The notes below the pieces were generated by a model. The model searched no databases, was not told the DNA's origin, and saw nothing but the letters and a program-made list of their open reading frames with translations. Made by a program: the position numbers and the translations under genes. This document shows, piece after piece, positions 15,001 to 30,300 of a stretch of 64,000 nt of DNA (its first letter is position 1; the number at the start of each line of letters is the position of its first letter). The stretch is taken from contig NC_033626.1 in NCBI RefSeq assembly GCF_001540865.1, positions 13,703,701 to 13,767,700 of the forward strand. Reading direction: 5' to 3'. This DNA comes from Ananas comosus (taxonomy: Eukaryota; Streptophyta; Magnoliopsida; Poales; Bromeliaceae).

Positions 15001-15149
15001 GCGGCGGCGGAGGAGGAGGAGGAGGAGGAGGAGGGAGAAGAGAGGGGTCTCCGAGCTAGGAGGAGGGAGGAGGTAGAGGAAGAGGAAGAGGAGCGAGTGG
15101 AGGGGAGAGTACGGGGGATGATGGGATGCGACCACCATCGCCCTCTCAT
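12042..15149 (-). CDS. P-class pentatricopeptide repeat protein, At5g65560-like
   Basis: Intronless, 1035 aa. P-class PPR proteins bind single-stranded organellar RNA and stabilise, cleave or splice specific transcripts. The frame is open for 86 codons further upstream, but I chose the ATG at 15149 because it starts an Arg/Ser-rich, acid-poor segment (MRGRWWSHPIIPR then Ser runs) typical of a mitochondrial or plastid presequence; the upstream part overlaps a GGCCCA-rich promoter. From about residue 190 there are ~23 consecutive 35-residue repeats of the form 'VVTYNALVGGYCKSGR..DALRI..M...CKPD', mostly exactly 35 long. Repeat 19 is expanded by ~16 residues (KKNNADSVFVDTSGMW). No E, DYW or SMR domain follows; the protein ends with a partial repeat. 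Closest remembered type is At5g65560, so orthology is an inference. The reading frame is intact throughout. Confidence 0.93.
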   Translation of the reverse strand: MRGRWWSHPIIPRTLPSTRSSSSSSTSSLLLARRPLSSPSSSSSSSSAAAEDTLNLEGHSPEHFPLSKLSSLLSERSWPISRFLRLLAPSLNPSHVSELFQKHPVKPHTALAFFDWIGRNPGFRHTVESHAALLKLLFQYKTRLNLEKIIVSMVKSCNNAEDMSAAMDTLKAIRRADGVGDDFSFSGGLSLRCYNFLLKSLAQFGMVEEMKFVFHQIQKDGILLDLFTYNTMIKVYCKEGNMIETKNYLRLLMKEQLDPDTFTCNSLILGFCKSKNFDRACWLFVMMPQIGCWRNEFSYTILIHGLCEAHRTDEAFLLWSKMGEDKCRPNVHTYTVMIDSLCKEAKIETARALLDEMTDRGIVPTVVTYNALVGGYCKSGRTKDALRIVNLMESSECKPDAWTYAMLINGLCNDNRVEDAEAMMNEAIKKNLVPNVVTYTNLIDGYCKLGKVDDAFRVKDFMQLNGCKPDVWVYTSLITGLLKKDRLEDAKEILNEIVANGLVPNVVTYTSLIDGYCKRGRVDGALEIFDLMDSKGCQPNAWTYNDLIYGFCQVRKVNKAMVLLTRMLRSGFSPNVITFTALIQGQCKEGYIDGAFRLLEMMEANELVPDHHTYSVLIDALCKAGRNEEAWSLFNNLPTKGIRANRVMYTNLIDGFCKAGNVNFARNLLEKMISDDCLPDSYTYSALIHGFCKEKLLQEALLLLDDMTKKGIEPTPVTYTTLIDKMLKEGNEDDAKRILDKMVLSGYKPNTFTYTVFIHAYCSDGRIEEAEKVMAEMEKEGVLLDLVTYSIFIDGCGNMGQLDRAFSALKHMMDSSCEPNYWTYSILLKHLLKKNNADSVFVDTSGMWNVLELETVLKLLEEMVKHGCTPNVVTYYSLISGFCKGGRLKETRMLLSHMKERGLSPNEEIYTLVITCCCNMKLYTEAISLISDMTEFGYQPRLESYKHLVLGLCDEGDSKKAKSVFCDLLEREYNYDEVAWKILIDGLLRKGHVDVCSELLFVMEDRGCCPSPQTYAMVAKESPEALNGLVGELEG

Positions 15150-15159
15150 GGTGGTGTGG

Positions 15160-15475
15160 GGTTTAGGGTTTAGGGTTTTGGAGCGGAGAGCGCTCGCGGG
15201 GGAGGTAAGAGGGAGACAACCATGTCGCTTCGAATGGAAACATTGGTGTAAGAGGCGGGGGAGGAGACGACGGTGGGGGTCGGGCGATTTTGGGCAGGTC
15301 ATTTCTATTGGGCCGGATACAGTGGGCCCATTTTGTTCCAATTTATGGGCATAGTTAGATCTGACCTTATTACCGGGCCTCGATGGGCCGAAAATTATAG
15401 GGCCCAATAGAATCTTTCCGTTGGGATATTTGAGCCCAACACTGGCCTAATTTGGTTATTTTGGATTGGGCCAGT
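15160..15475. promoter_or_regulatory. Promoter region with telo-box and multiple TGGGCC/GGCCCA (site II) motifs
   Basis: Between the PPR start and 15475 there are a double telo-box-like TTTAGGGTTTAGGGTTTTG at about 15160-15178 and at least five TGGGCC/GGCCCA or GGGCCC motifs at about 15310-15475. In plants, telo-boxes and site II elements mark promoters of constitutively expressed nuclear genes for ribosome and organelle functions. This fits a PPR gene reading leftward. No TATA box is evident. Confidence 0.6.
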
Positions 15476-15869
15476 AATTAGTGAATAGCTACTGAGATTT
15501 CAAATTTCATTTACGAAACAAAATAAAAGGAACTTGCTCGCATGAAATAATTATTATTAGTGCATGAACTCTTAAGGATCTCATGCGCTTTAATTAAAGC
15601 CAAGAGAAAGTGCCAAAAAAAAGAAAAGAAAAAAGGATATAGTTGTTGTGGTCGAAACAAGTTTAAATCAAAACTTAATTCTTATTATCGCATCATTCAT
15701 ACTCATGTAATCTTGTGAAACAAAACCAAGGAGAAGAAGATTAACTATTACTCTAGTTCTTAGTTACAGTAGAATTATTATAATATTAATGAGGGATAAA
15801 AGAATGAAGAATTTACACCAAATTCATTTATACTGAGTTTACCCCTGGCCCTAACTGTACCTTAAGCAC
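15476..15869. other. AT-rich spacer between PPR promoter and degenerate DYW fragment
   Basis: No gene seen. It contains A-rich stretches and short homopolymers only, and probably includes the 3' region of the DYW-type gene to the right. Confidence 0.4.
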
Positions 15870-16089
15870 CTAACAGTAATGCCCACAAGAATAAAACTTC
15901 CCATATATAATACAATGGAAACGATTCCGACGCTGTGCTACAATGTCCCTTTCAGCAATCTCTGATATTGACTTCAAAGGCCACAAGGCAATCGCTGCAG
16001 CCTCCGAGGTTCTTGACAACCCTAATGGTCGCCATTGGCAGTGAGCCCAACAACCCGAAGATGAGTTCGAGCTGCTCGCGATGCCGAAT
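15870..16089 (-). pseudogene. Degenerate C-terminal DYW domain fragment
   Basis: Reading leftward from 16089, one frame gives a segment like the DYW deaminase middle part: HREQLELIFGLL (the HxE motif plus flank, 16083-16048) followed by ATIRVVKNLGGCSDC (canonical TTIRVVKNLRVCSDCH). After a frame change it continues SISEIAERDIV and RNRFHC, and ends in HYC where an intact protein ends in DYW. A stop lies just upstream of the HxE segment. It therefore cannot be a functional exon on its own. It begins about 30 bp beyond the stop codon of the DYW-type PPR gene and shares its 3' end layout, so it is a duplicated or older copy of a DYW tail. Notably it keeps the HxE motif that the neighbouring gene lacks. 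Confidence 0.85.
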
Positions 16090-16120
16090 TCAGCACCAAA
16101 CCAAACCATGCCTTAAGCAT

Positions 16121-17995
16121 CTACCAGTAATCTCTACAAGAGCAAGTCCCATCCTTAAAGCAATGGAACCTATTACGGTCCCGGACGACAATCTCCCTTT
16201 CGGCAATCTCCGATATCAACTTCAGAGCCGCATGGCAATCATTGCACACGCGAAGATTCTTCATAACCCTGACGGGCGTCCCTGGGGGTGTGTTCATGAG
16301 CCCATAGCCTCTCCGCGTCATCTCCTCTACCAACTCATCCCACATCTTATAAATCTCCTCAATTTGGGGGTGGTCACTCTCCCCTGCAACAAATTCATGA
16401 ACCACCCCGCCCAATTCCACCGTGCTCCACCCTGGAGTCTTCTTTAGTCCCCGATCCTTCATCATTCGCCGCACCCGCGCAACGTCACCCCACCGCCCAG
16501 CCTCTGCATAGATGTTGGATAACACAACATAGTACCCATCGTTAAGTGGGTCCAACACAACAAGATGCCGAAGAGCCTCTTCTCCCATCTCAACATTCTT
16601 ATGTAGTCTGGCGCCTCCGAGAATAGCACCCCATATAACACTATTAGGCTTGATTGGCATCTTCTCGATCAACTCTCGTGCTTCCTTAAGCAAACCGGCA
16701 CGGCTGAGGAGATCGACCATGCAACCAAAGTGCTCAATTTTAGGCGCTATGCCGTAGTCTTTAGTCATGCTTGTGAAGAATTTTCGGCCTTCCTCCAACA
16801 AACCCATATGGCTACATGCATGCAATAATCCGACGAACGTGACTCCATTCGGCTTCAAACCTTCTTGGGTCATCGAAGAAAAGAGATCTAAGGCTTCCCT
16901 TCCTTGTCCATGCATCGCATGGCCACAAATCATAGCTGACCAAGTCACCACCGTCCGCTCGGTCATCTCATCGAACACTCTCCTGGCGGTTTCTACACAA
17001 CCACACTTTATGTACATATCTATAAGTGTATTGCAAACCCTGACATTCTTCTGAAACCCACATCGATCCAAGTACTCGTGAACTCGCTTTCCCAAATCTA
17101 GTGCACACAAATCGGCACACGCAGCGAGAACGGCCACCACAGTCACCTCATTGGGTTTCATTCCAATCTCCTCCATCTCACAGAAGTCGCGTATGGCCTC
17201 GCGAGGGTTCTTGCGCTGTACGTACCCAGCGATCATGGCCGTCCACGACCTCACGCTTCTTTCAGGCATTAAATCGAACAGCTCGCGCGCGCTCTCCATC
17301 TCCCCTGTTTTACTGAAGTGGGTTATCATAATATTCCAAGTGACAACATCTCTCACGGGCATTCTGTCGAACAGGAGCCGCGCGACGGTCATTTCACGGC
17401 AAGAAGCGTACAAGTGAAGAACGGTGTTGAGGAGGAACACGTCGGAACGGAACCCTAGCTTCTCGACCAAGGCGTGAACGGCGCGACCCATGAAGAGACG
17501 GGTTAAATGGGAGCATGCTTTGAGGGTAAAGGAGAGGGTGTACGCGTCGAGGGGGACGTCGAAGAGGCGGAGGCGCGCGAAGAGGGCGAGGGCGTCGGTA
17601 GGTGCTGCGGAGAGCGAGAGCGCGTGGAGGTGGGAGTTCCATCGGAAGGTCTCCGGCGGGTCTCCGGCGGCGGCGCTGCGGCGGAGGAGGCGGCGCGCGT
17701 AGGAGAAGGCGGAGGGGGAGGAGAGGGCGCACACGGCAGCGACGCGGGCGGAGGGGAGAGCGGAGGCGGGGAGGCCGCGCTTGATGAGGTGGGCGTGGAG
17801 CTGTTGGAGCTCCGATGGGGTGGAGAAGCTGGCGAAGAGGTTGGGAAGCGCTTCTTCTCTAGGAGAGGAACGTCTAGGGTTAGAGTTAGGGTTAAGGTTT
17901 GGTTGGGGATTGGGAGGGAATGTTTGAGGTGGGCGAGAGTGGCAGGAAGAAGAAGAAGAAGAAGAAGAAGAAATGGTGGTGGAGAGTGCGAGCAT
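16121..17995 (-). CDS. E/DYW-type pentatricopeptide repeat protein with internally deleted DYW domain
   Basis: Intronless, 624 aa. PLS-class PPR proteins with DYW domains edit C to U in chloroplast or mitochondrial RNA. The N-terminus (MLALSTTI plus a Ser run from a TTC/GAA microsatellite at 17949-17972) looks like an organellar presequence. PLS repeats run from about residue 60 to 420 (for example DVVTWNIMITHFSKTGEMESA, ERTVVTWSAMICGHAMHG), followed by E/E+ motifs (NSVIWGAILGGARLHKN, GYYVVLSNIYAEAGRW, GWSTVELGG). The DYW tail ends CSCRDYW and has CNDCH and RDRNRFH. Between TRRGY and GLMNTPPG (join at 16303/16304) the usual ~33 residues that include the HSE zinc/proton-relay motif are missing, with the frame kept. 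The protein should bind RNA, but its own deaminase should be inactive. The 5' half is GC-rich. Confidence 0.92.
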   Translation of the reverse strand: MLALSTTISSSSSSSSSCHSRPPQTFPPNPQPNLNPNSNPRRSSPREEALPNLFASFSTPSELQQLHAHLIKRGLPASALPSARVAAVCALSSPSAFSYARRLLRRSAAAGDPPETFRWNSHLHALSLSAAPTDALALFARLRLFDVPLDAYTLSFTLKACSHLTRLFMGRAVHALVEKLGFRSDVFLLNTVLHLYASCREMTVARLLFDRMPVRDVVTWNIMITHFSKTGEMESARELFDLMPERSVRSWTAMIAGYVQRKNPREAIRDFCEMEEIGMKPNEVTVVAVLAACADLCALDLGKRVHEYLDRCGFQKNVRVCNTLIDMYIKCGCVETARRVFDEMTERTVVTWSAMICGHAMHGQGREALDLFSSMTQEGLKPNGVTFVGLLHACSHMGLLEEGRKFFTSMTKDYGIAPKIEHFGCMVDLLSRAGLLKEARELIEKMPIKPNSVIWGAILGGARLHKNVEMGEEALRHLVVLDPLNDGYYVVLSNIYAEAGRWGDVARVRRMMKDRGLKKTPGWSTVELGGVVHEFVAGESDHPQIEEIYKMWDELVEEMTRRGYGLMNTPPGTPVRVMKNLRVCNDCHAALKLISEIAEREIVVRDRNRFHCFKDGTCSCRDYW

Positions 17996-19120
17996 TGCAG
18001 CTGCTTCGTCAGATTATCATCTTAGACCACCCCGCGTGACCATCCGCTCAGAGTTACTCCAACTGTATTCGGCAAAGTATCCTGTTGCGCCGCCGAATTC
18101 AGGAGTACTCGCACAGAGAATGATGTGTCGTCGCCGCCTTCAACCCTTCCGAACACTTCTCTTAAATACCCCTTTTTCTTTTTTTTTCTCCTTTTTAACT
18201 TTTAAAAATTTATATTTTGCTTCCTTAAAATTTCAAAAATATATTTTAAAAAATAATATATTAATGTATAGGGCAAAATATAATATTTTATCCTTACTTC
18301 TTCTCTAAAAAAAATAATTTTACTATAATACTATAATTATTTTCAAAAATATTTTCGATATAAATTATAAAAAATAAACAGAATAATTGTGAAACCCTAA
18401 TGGAAGAAAGCTAAATACAACAATTTAAAATATTACAAAAATAAAATATAAATTTTTAAAAATTAGAGAGAAAAAGTAAATATTTGTATAAGAATTTTCT
18501 ATAATTTAACCTTTTTTACTTTTTACTATATTATAGTTTTTTTTTCTTTTTTTTTTTCACATTTAATGATCAAATCTTGTACTAAACTTTATGCTTGCAA
18601 CAACCCCACCGCGTTTAGCACCATTATTATTAACGTTCACTTCGACAGAAGCTAAAAAGCTCTTCCAACTATTTCACCGATGGCATAAGTATCACCTCTA
18701 TCTGTTGTTAATCTACCGCGTCGAGAAAATACCCAAGTAAACATTTCGGTTTTAAACAGGTAATAAGATTATCCATAATAATAATAACATTAATTTTCAG
18801 ACTACTTAAATTCGCCATACAGTTGCGTTACCAAACTACAACAGATAAACAATTTGTCTTAAGCTTGAACTTCCAACAAACCATAAAGTATGAGATTCAG
18901 AGCTCCTTGAAAATTCTCTTCTCAGCCTCAAAATAAATCAACCAACCAAATTATGAGTGTAAGATACACTAACCCTATAGGCAACAAAATTGCTTTTCCT
19001 CCTCGTCCTGGGTTTATACTTCCTGGTACTTAATCCAGTTGATATAGTATACAACTGCCCCGACCCCAGTAGTTATGTTTTACCCCGTCAAGCCGTATCT
19101 TGCATAATAATTATATTGTA
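17996..19120. other. Spacer between DYW-type PPR gene and NOP2 gene, with an AT-rich foldback at about 18190-18490
   Basis: The segment 18000-18170 is probably the PPR promoter and leader. At about 18190-18260 the sequence ACTTTTAAAAATTTATATTT is matched, inverted, at about 18430-18490 (AAATATAAATTTTTAAAAATT), so a ~300-bp AT-rich foldback (MITE-like) sits between the genes. The remaining ~600 bp up to 19120 would hold the NOP2 3'UTR; no other gene is seen. Confidence 0.5.
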
Positions 19121-25534
<6,414 letters not shown>

Positions 25535-25554
25535 TGGGGGTTCGGCGAGAAGGA

Positions 25555-25860
25555 CGAGGATAAAACCCTAAACCCTGATAAGGAGCAGTGAACTGCGAAC
25601 CGGAGCGGGAACCAAAGAGCTACAATGGAGAAGAAGAGAAGAGCTCGTGTTATATATCGTTGGGTCGAGTTGGGCGGGGTTTGGTCGGGACGAAGGCCAA
25701 ACCCTAGTTAAACAACTCCAGCGCCCATCGTGGGCCAAGTCAAATTAGTAATGGATTGGACCTGATTTGGTTGAGGTTGGGTCCGGTTAAAGGCTAATCC
25801 TTTCTTGGGCTGAGCCACAGTTGGGCTGGGTCGGAATAAATTGGGTTGGGTCGGATTGTG
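25555..25860 (-). promoter_or_regulatory. NOP2 promoter with telo-box repeat and TGGGC motifs
   Basis: A double telo-box AAAACCCTAAACCCTG lies at 25562-25577, about 30 bp upstream of the start codon. Repeated TGGGCC and TTGGGCTGGGT motifs follow out to 25860. This pair of elements is the known signature of plant ribosome-biogenesis gene promoters, matching the gene product. No TATA box is obvious. Confidence 0.65.
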
Positions 25861-25892
25861 TAGCTCTACTTAGGTTCTGCTTATTAAATTAA

Positions 25893-26704
25893 GGGCGCGT
25901 TTGGTTCGCTTCTTTTTTACCCTGGAATCAGAATCGGAATGGATAAATCCGTTTATCGGTGTTTGGTACGCGGGAGTTCCATTCCGATTAAGATCCCCGA
26001 GTGGAATGGGAATCTCCTAATCACCTCTTTTTTCAATCCGGCCTAGGAGGCCGGATTGAAAGTTGAATCCGGACGGAATGGATATTTATTCGGATTAAAT
26101 TTATTTTTTCAACTTTTTTAATTAAAATATGAGTTAAAATTTTAAAATTAAATATATAATTTTAAATTTTAATTTAAACTTAAATTAAAAATTAAAATTT
26201 AATCAAGTATTTCGAATCTAACTTATGAATTTGAATTTAAATTAAATTTTAATTTATATAAAATGTTATTCAAATTTTATTTCAAACTTAAATTAAATTT
26301 ATGTATTCAAATTAAAATTTAAATTGTAATTTTAAATTTGAATTTGAATAAATCAAAATTTAGTTTCATATTTTAAATTATCCACTCAACTTCAAAGTTT
26401 AATTTTTTTTAAAAAAAATAGATTTAAAATTTAGACATTATTTCAAAATTTTGATGTAAATTTTTAATATTTAATTTTTAATTTGAATTTAAATTAATAT
26501 ATTATAAAGATAATGTTAGTATATTAATTTGATTACATTTTTTATATCCACCTGAACCAAACACCGATAATGGAAATGATTTATTCCGGTTCCGATTCAG
26601 GTGATAAACCAAACAGAATTAGATAATGAATCATTCCGATTCCGATTCCAGCTTATTTTGATTCCGATTCCGATTTCGATTCCGACTTCGAACCAAACGC
26701 ACCC
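25893..26704. mobile_element. PIF/Harbinger-type (Tourist-like) MITE, 812 bp
   Basis: The left end GGGCGCGTTTGGTTCG pairs with the right end CGAACCAAACGCACCC (one mismatch). Both ends are flanked by the trinucleotide TAA (25890-25892 and 26705-26707), the target-site duplication of PIF/Harbinger elements. Subterminal ATTCCGATT-type repeats occur at both sides. The interior is extremely AT-rich with no transposase. Confidence 0.88.
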
Positions 26705-26707
26705 TAA

Positions 26708-27372
26708 CAGAAGTTTGCAAAGAGGCTTCAACGGTCGCTCCCAGAATTGAAAAGAACTAAAAAAAAAAAAAAAAAATGTAAACCATCTAATTTGTTTTTT
26801 TAAAAATACATATAACATATTTAATTTTCTTAGGATACTAGGTTCTACATGCAAAATGACTTAGCATATTTTAATGTACATACCATGAAGTTGCAAATAA
26901 CTTACTATATTTCTCCTCGCTCATCAAAAGAAAAAAAATATATATTTATACATCCAAACAGACATGACACACGTATCTAGAGAAAATAAAGCCTCAGAGA
27001 TCACCTTTTTTATGTGATATAAATCAATCTAGGGCTCAAAAGACATAATAAAGCCGATAAAGACAATCTTAATGCAACTACATCAGCTCAGAAGAACTCT
27101 TTAATGACCTTGCTATGCCGCATACTGTAAACAACTTCACACAGAATATTTATAGGACTTTGGCAACTATCCAGAAACATAGCTGTTGCTGTACAATTGA
27201 CTCAAAATTGCACTAACTCTGCAATATTATAACCCAGATTACCAGGAAAAAAAAAAAAAACATTAAAAAATGCATGAAGAAAGAAAATAAATAAAAAAGA
27301 AAAAAGAAAATAAGGGAAAAGGTTAATTGGTTAAATAAGCAATAGCTCAGCTCTTCCTAGGGGCTTCTTCGG
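26708..27372. other. Spacer and 3' region of the nucleotide-sugar transporter gene
   Basis: No gene. Contains poly-A runs and AT-rich sequence. The part next to 27373 is the likely 3'UTR of the minus-strand transporter. Confidence 0.5.
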
Positions 27373-30300
27373 TCAAACAGAATCAGCATTCTTTGTTTCA
27401 AGCTTCTCGTCATCTGCGCTAGCTTTAGGCTTTGAGGAAAGGGAGCTCTGCTTCGAAAGAAGCTGCTTGCTAGAAGCCGGTGGCGACTCGTTTGGCCCTC
27501 GCAGGTTGAGGTAAGTGTAGACAGACATCCCACAAAGAGCAACGATCGCTCCACACAGACTAGTAGCCCCAGGGTCAGAACTAAAAAGCAGATAGCCACC
27601 GAGCATAATAACTATTGTTTTGAACTGGCCCAAAACAACATGAGAGGTTGCAGACGTCGCACTGCATAAACATTAAAAGAGTTCAGACCAAACAGGAAGG
27701 TAAAAATTACTGATGGAACCTGAACTACAGCGAATTTTGAGACAGCAACCTACACTTCACCATGTGCTATAGTTCATGTAAGGTGCATACGTTTCTCACC
27801 AAACAATCAAGACAAATATACTGTTGCCTATAATGCAAGATAGTGAAACACAACTCCATATGCAGGGTAGGCATAAAGTATATTCTTAATATCCAAAAGG
27901 GGGCAAGTTTTTTCCATAGATGTAGAGATAAACAAAACTAGTCTCACCCAAGTGCCAAAGCTCCTGACCACTGAAGTAGGAATCCAAAAAGGGCTGATAC
28001 AATTATAGCGGTCGTGTTGTTGAAATCCCAATTAAAGGATAAAATGCCTGGTGGGTCCAGCAAAGGCATCAAAGCCATGAAGAAGAATATGGTAATTGGG
28101 GTTGTTTTCCACATCAACCTGATTAAATCAATTACAGAATTAGAATATACCCAAAATTGAGAACTAGCTTGCACGTGTAACAAACGGCTTACGCGAGAGC
28201 AGTCCAATTGCCACTCTGCTGCAAATTTGACCATAAAATTTTATTTACAGCACTCGGTACAATCCATGCTAATGCTACACAAGCACCGAAAAAATTGAAC
28301 TCCAGATCAGTGACAGTGGCAACAGCCACTCCTACTGATACTACAGCAAGTGTAATAGCCTGCAACACCAAAAAAAATACAAAGTGATGAGATCTTTACC
28401 GTTTCGTTCGGGGTTAAGAAAAAACTAGTTATTTCAGGGATAGGGTTAAGTTCAGAGTTAAGGTCGGGTTAGAGTATTTTTTGTATTTGGTTGGGGGTTG
28501 GTGTTAGTCCAGGATTAAGAAAAATAATGTTTGGTTGGAGTAGGTGGGATAAGAAGGATAGTGGGTAAAATAGTGTTTTGTTTGGTTGGAGTAATGGGGT
28601 GGGGTGGGGTGGGGTTACCCCACCCCCCAAATTGGGTGTTTGGGAATAACTTCGGGGTTAAGGGGTTATTCCACCCCTTAACCCCAAACCAAACGGGGGT
28701 TTAAAGTACCAGGGAGTTTTCAAACTGTAGTTTCTAATGAAAACAACAAGCAAATTTTGTACTCCGTCCAAAAGAACCACATGCATATCTTGAGCTTCAG
28801 TTACGCCATGAAAAACATCTAAATATTTATTATGCTTAGTGGTTTCTGCATAAACATTCCACCCTTTATTTTGCAGTAGTGATCTACTTTTCTTTTTCAA
28901 GTTTGGACCAAAATTTTTCTCTATAAACTTGAATTCAGCCTAGCACATTCTATGATGAATATATGCATCAGAGATTGCACCAAGGGGTAATTGATTCCAG
29001 AAATATTAAATACTACGAAATTTTGGACAAAAGTTGCAATAATGAAAAACTAAATCAAACTTACTAAATTAAAATAAAAGGTGAATTTTTTAGAAAGAAA
29101 CAACCTTCTGCATATTTTGACATCCACCGCAATGAAAAATACGAAAAGTCACACGAATTCAAAGAAGGCTGTTAGAAGGGACGATGCTTACCTTTTGCAA
29201 GGAAACCTTTTTCTTAAAAAGCATAAACTCTGCTAGAACAATAGTTGGAGTAACAGCTATCTTTGCCATCTGATAGAATCCTACACTGTATACAGCAAAA
29301 AGTGATGACTAGCAAAGGAAATTGGGCATTGCAGCAGTTACAGTATCAAATGCATGAATAATTGCACCTGTTATGTTTTAAGCTGATATTAGCAAGACCA
29401 GTGGAAAGAGACATGACAGCACCCAAAAGAAATAAAGAGGAGAAAGGAGTGGATTTCGAAGGAGGAGAAGCAGGTAAGAGGGAAATCGCCCTGAAGATGG
29501 CCATTAGAAACCAAGCAGCTGCATAGTGGATTAACGATAGAGCAACTGGGTAGTTAAATCCAACCTTGCCCATGACCTATAACAAAACAAAATATAAAAG
29601 TTACTTATAGTAGTCACTAGGCATAAAGGAATGGTAAATTGTGCTACAATTGCCCAAGCTTTATAAGGTTTCAGTTTCTTTTTCAGTTGTTAGAATGGGG
29701 TAACTAACCATTGCATTCCGTGCCAAACCTACCCTTCTCATTAACTTCCTCGGTTAAATTGGGTGAAATGCCCAAGTAATCACCATATGAGAAGTCCAGA
29801 GATCAATAACAAGGCAATTAGATGAGGATTGCATGGACAATTCTGCCCAACTTGATGAAGGATTTTAGTTGAAAGTAAGATTACGACAAAAGGCAAAATT
29901 TAGAGGCCTGATTGACCATATTGAAACTATGGTAAAATGTCCCTGATGCAATTTGTTCTAAATGTAAAGAAAGATAAAATAACAAATGTATAATGATTCA
30001 AACGGGATTCAAACGGGAACCAACCACTTTATTTGCCATGATTATGCCAACAGCAACTGTAAAGTTGAAAGTCATTGCAACAACTGGACCACAGAATCTC
30101 TGCTGCTGTCTTTTCGCTCCTTCTGAAGTATGTATCTCACTGTACAAGGAGCTCCGCAGCTCCTCGAGTGCCCGACCTGGTGGTGATCAAAGTCAGAGAG
30201 CATTAAAAGATGCAGTTTTTGGATCTCAATGCTGTGGAACTTCCTGTTGTTAGCATACTGAAAATTGCGAGTATGGGTACTAAGAACTATTTTTTTCAAC

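Noticed and set aside
14875..15354. Plus-strand frame of 159 codons opposite the P-class PPR start
   Set aside because: Glu/Arg low complexity, antisense of the Ser-rich presequence and promoter.
17507..18025. Long plus-strand frame of 172 codons opposite the DYW-type PPR gene
   Set aside because: Antisense shadow in GC-rich coding DNA; Gly/Glu/Arg-rich with no domain. The minus-strand PPR is clear.
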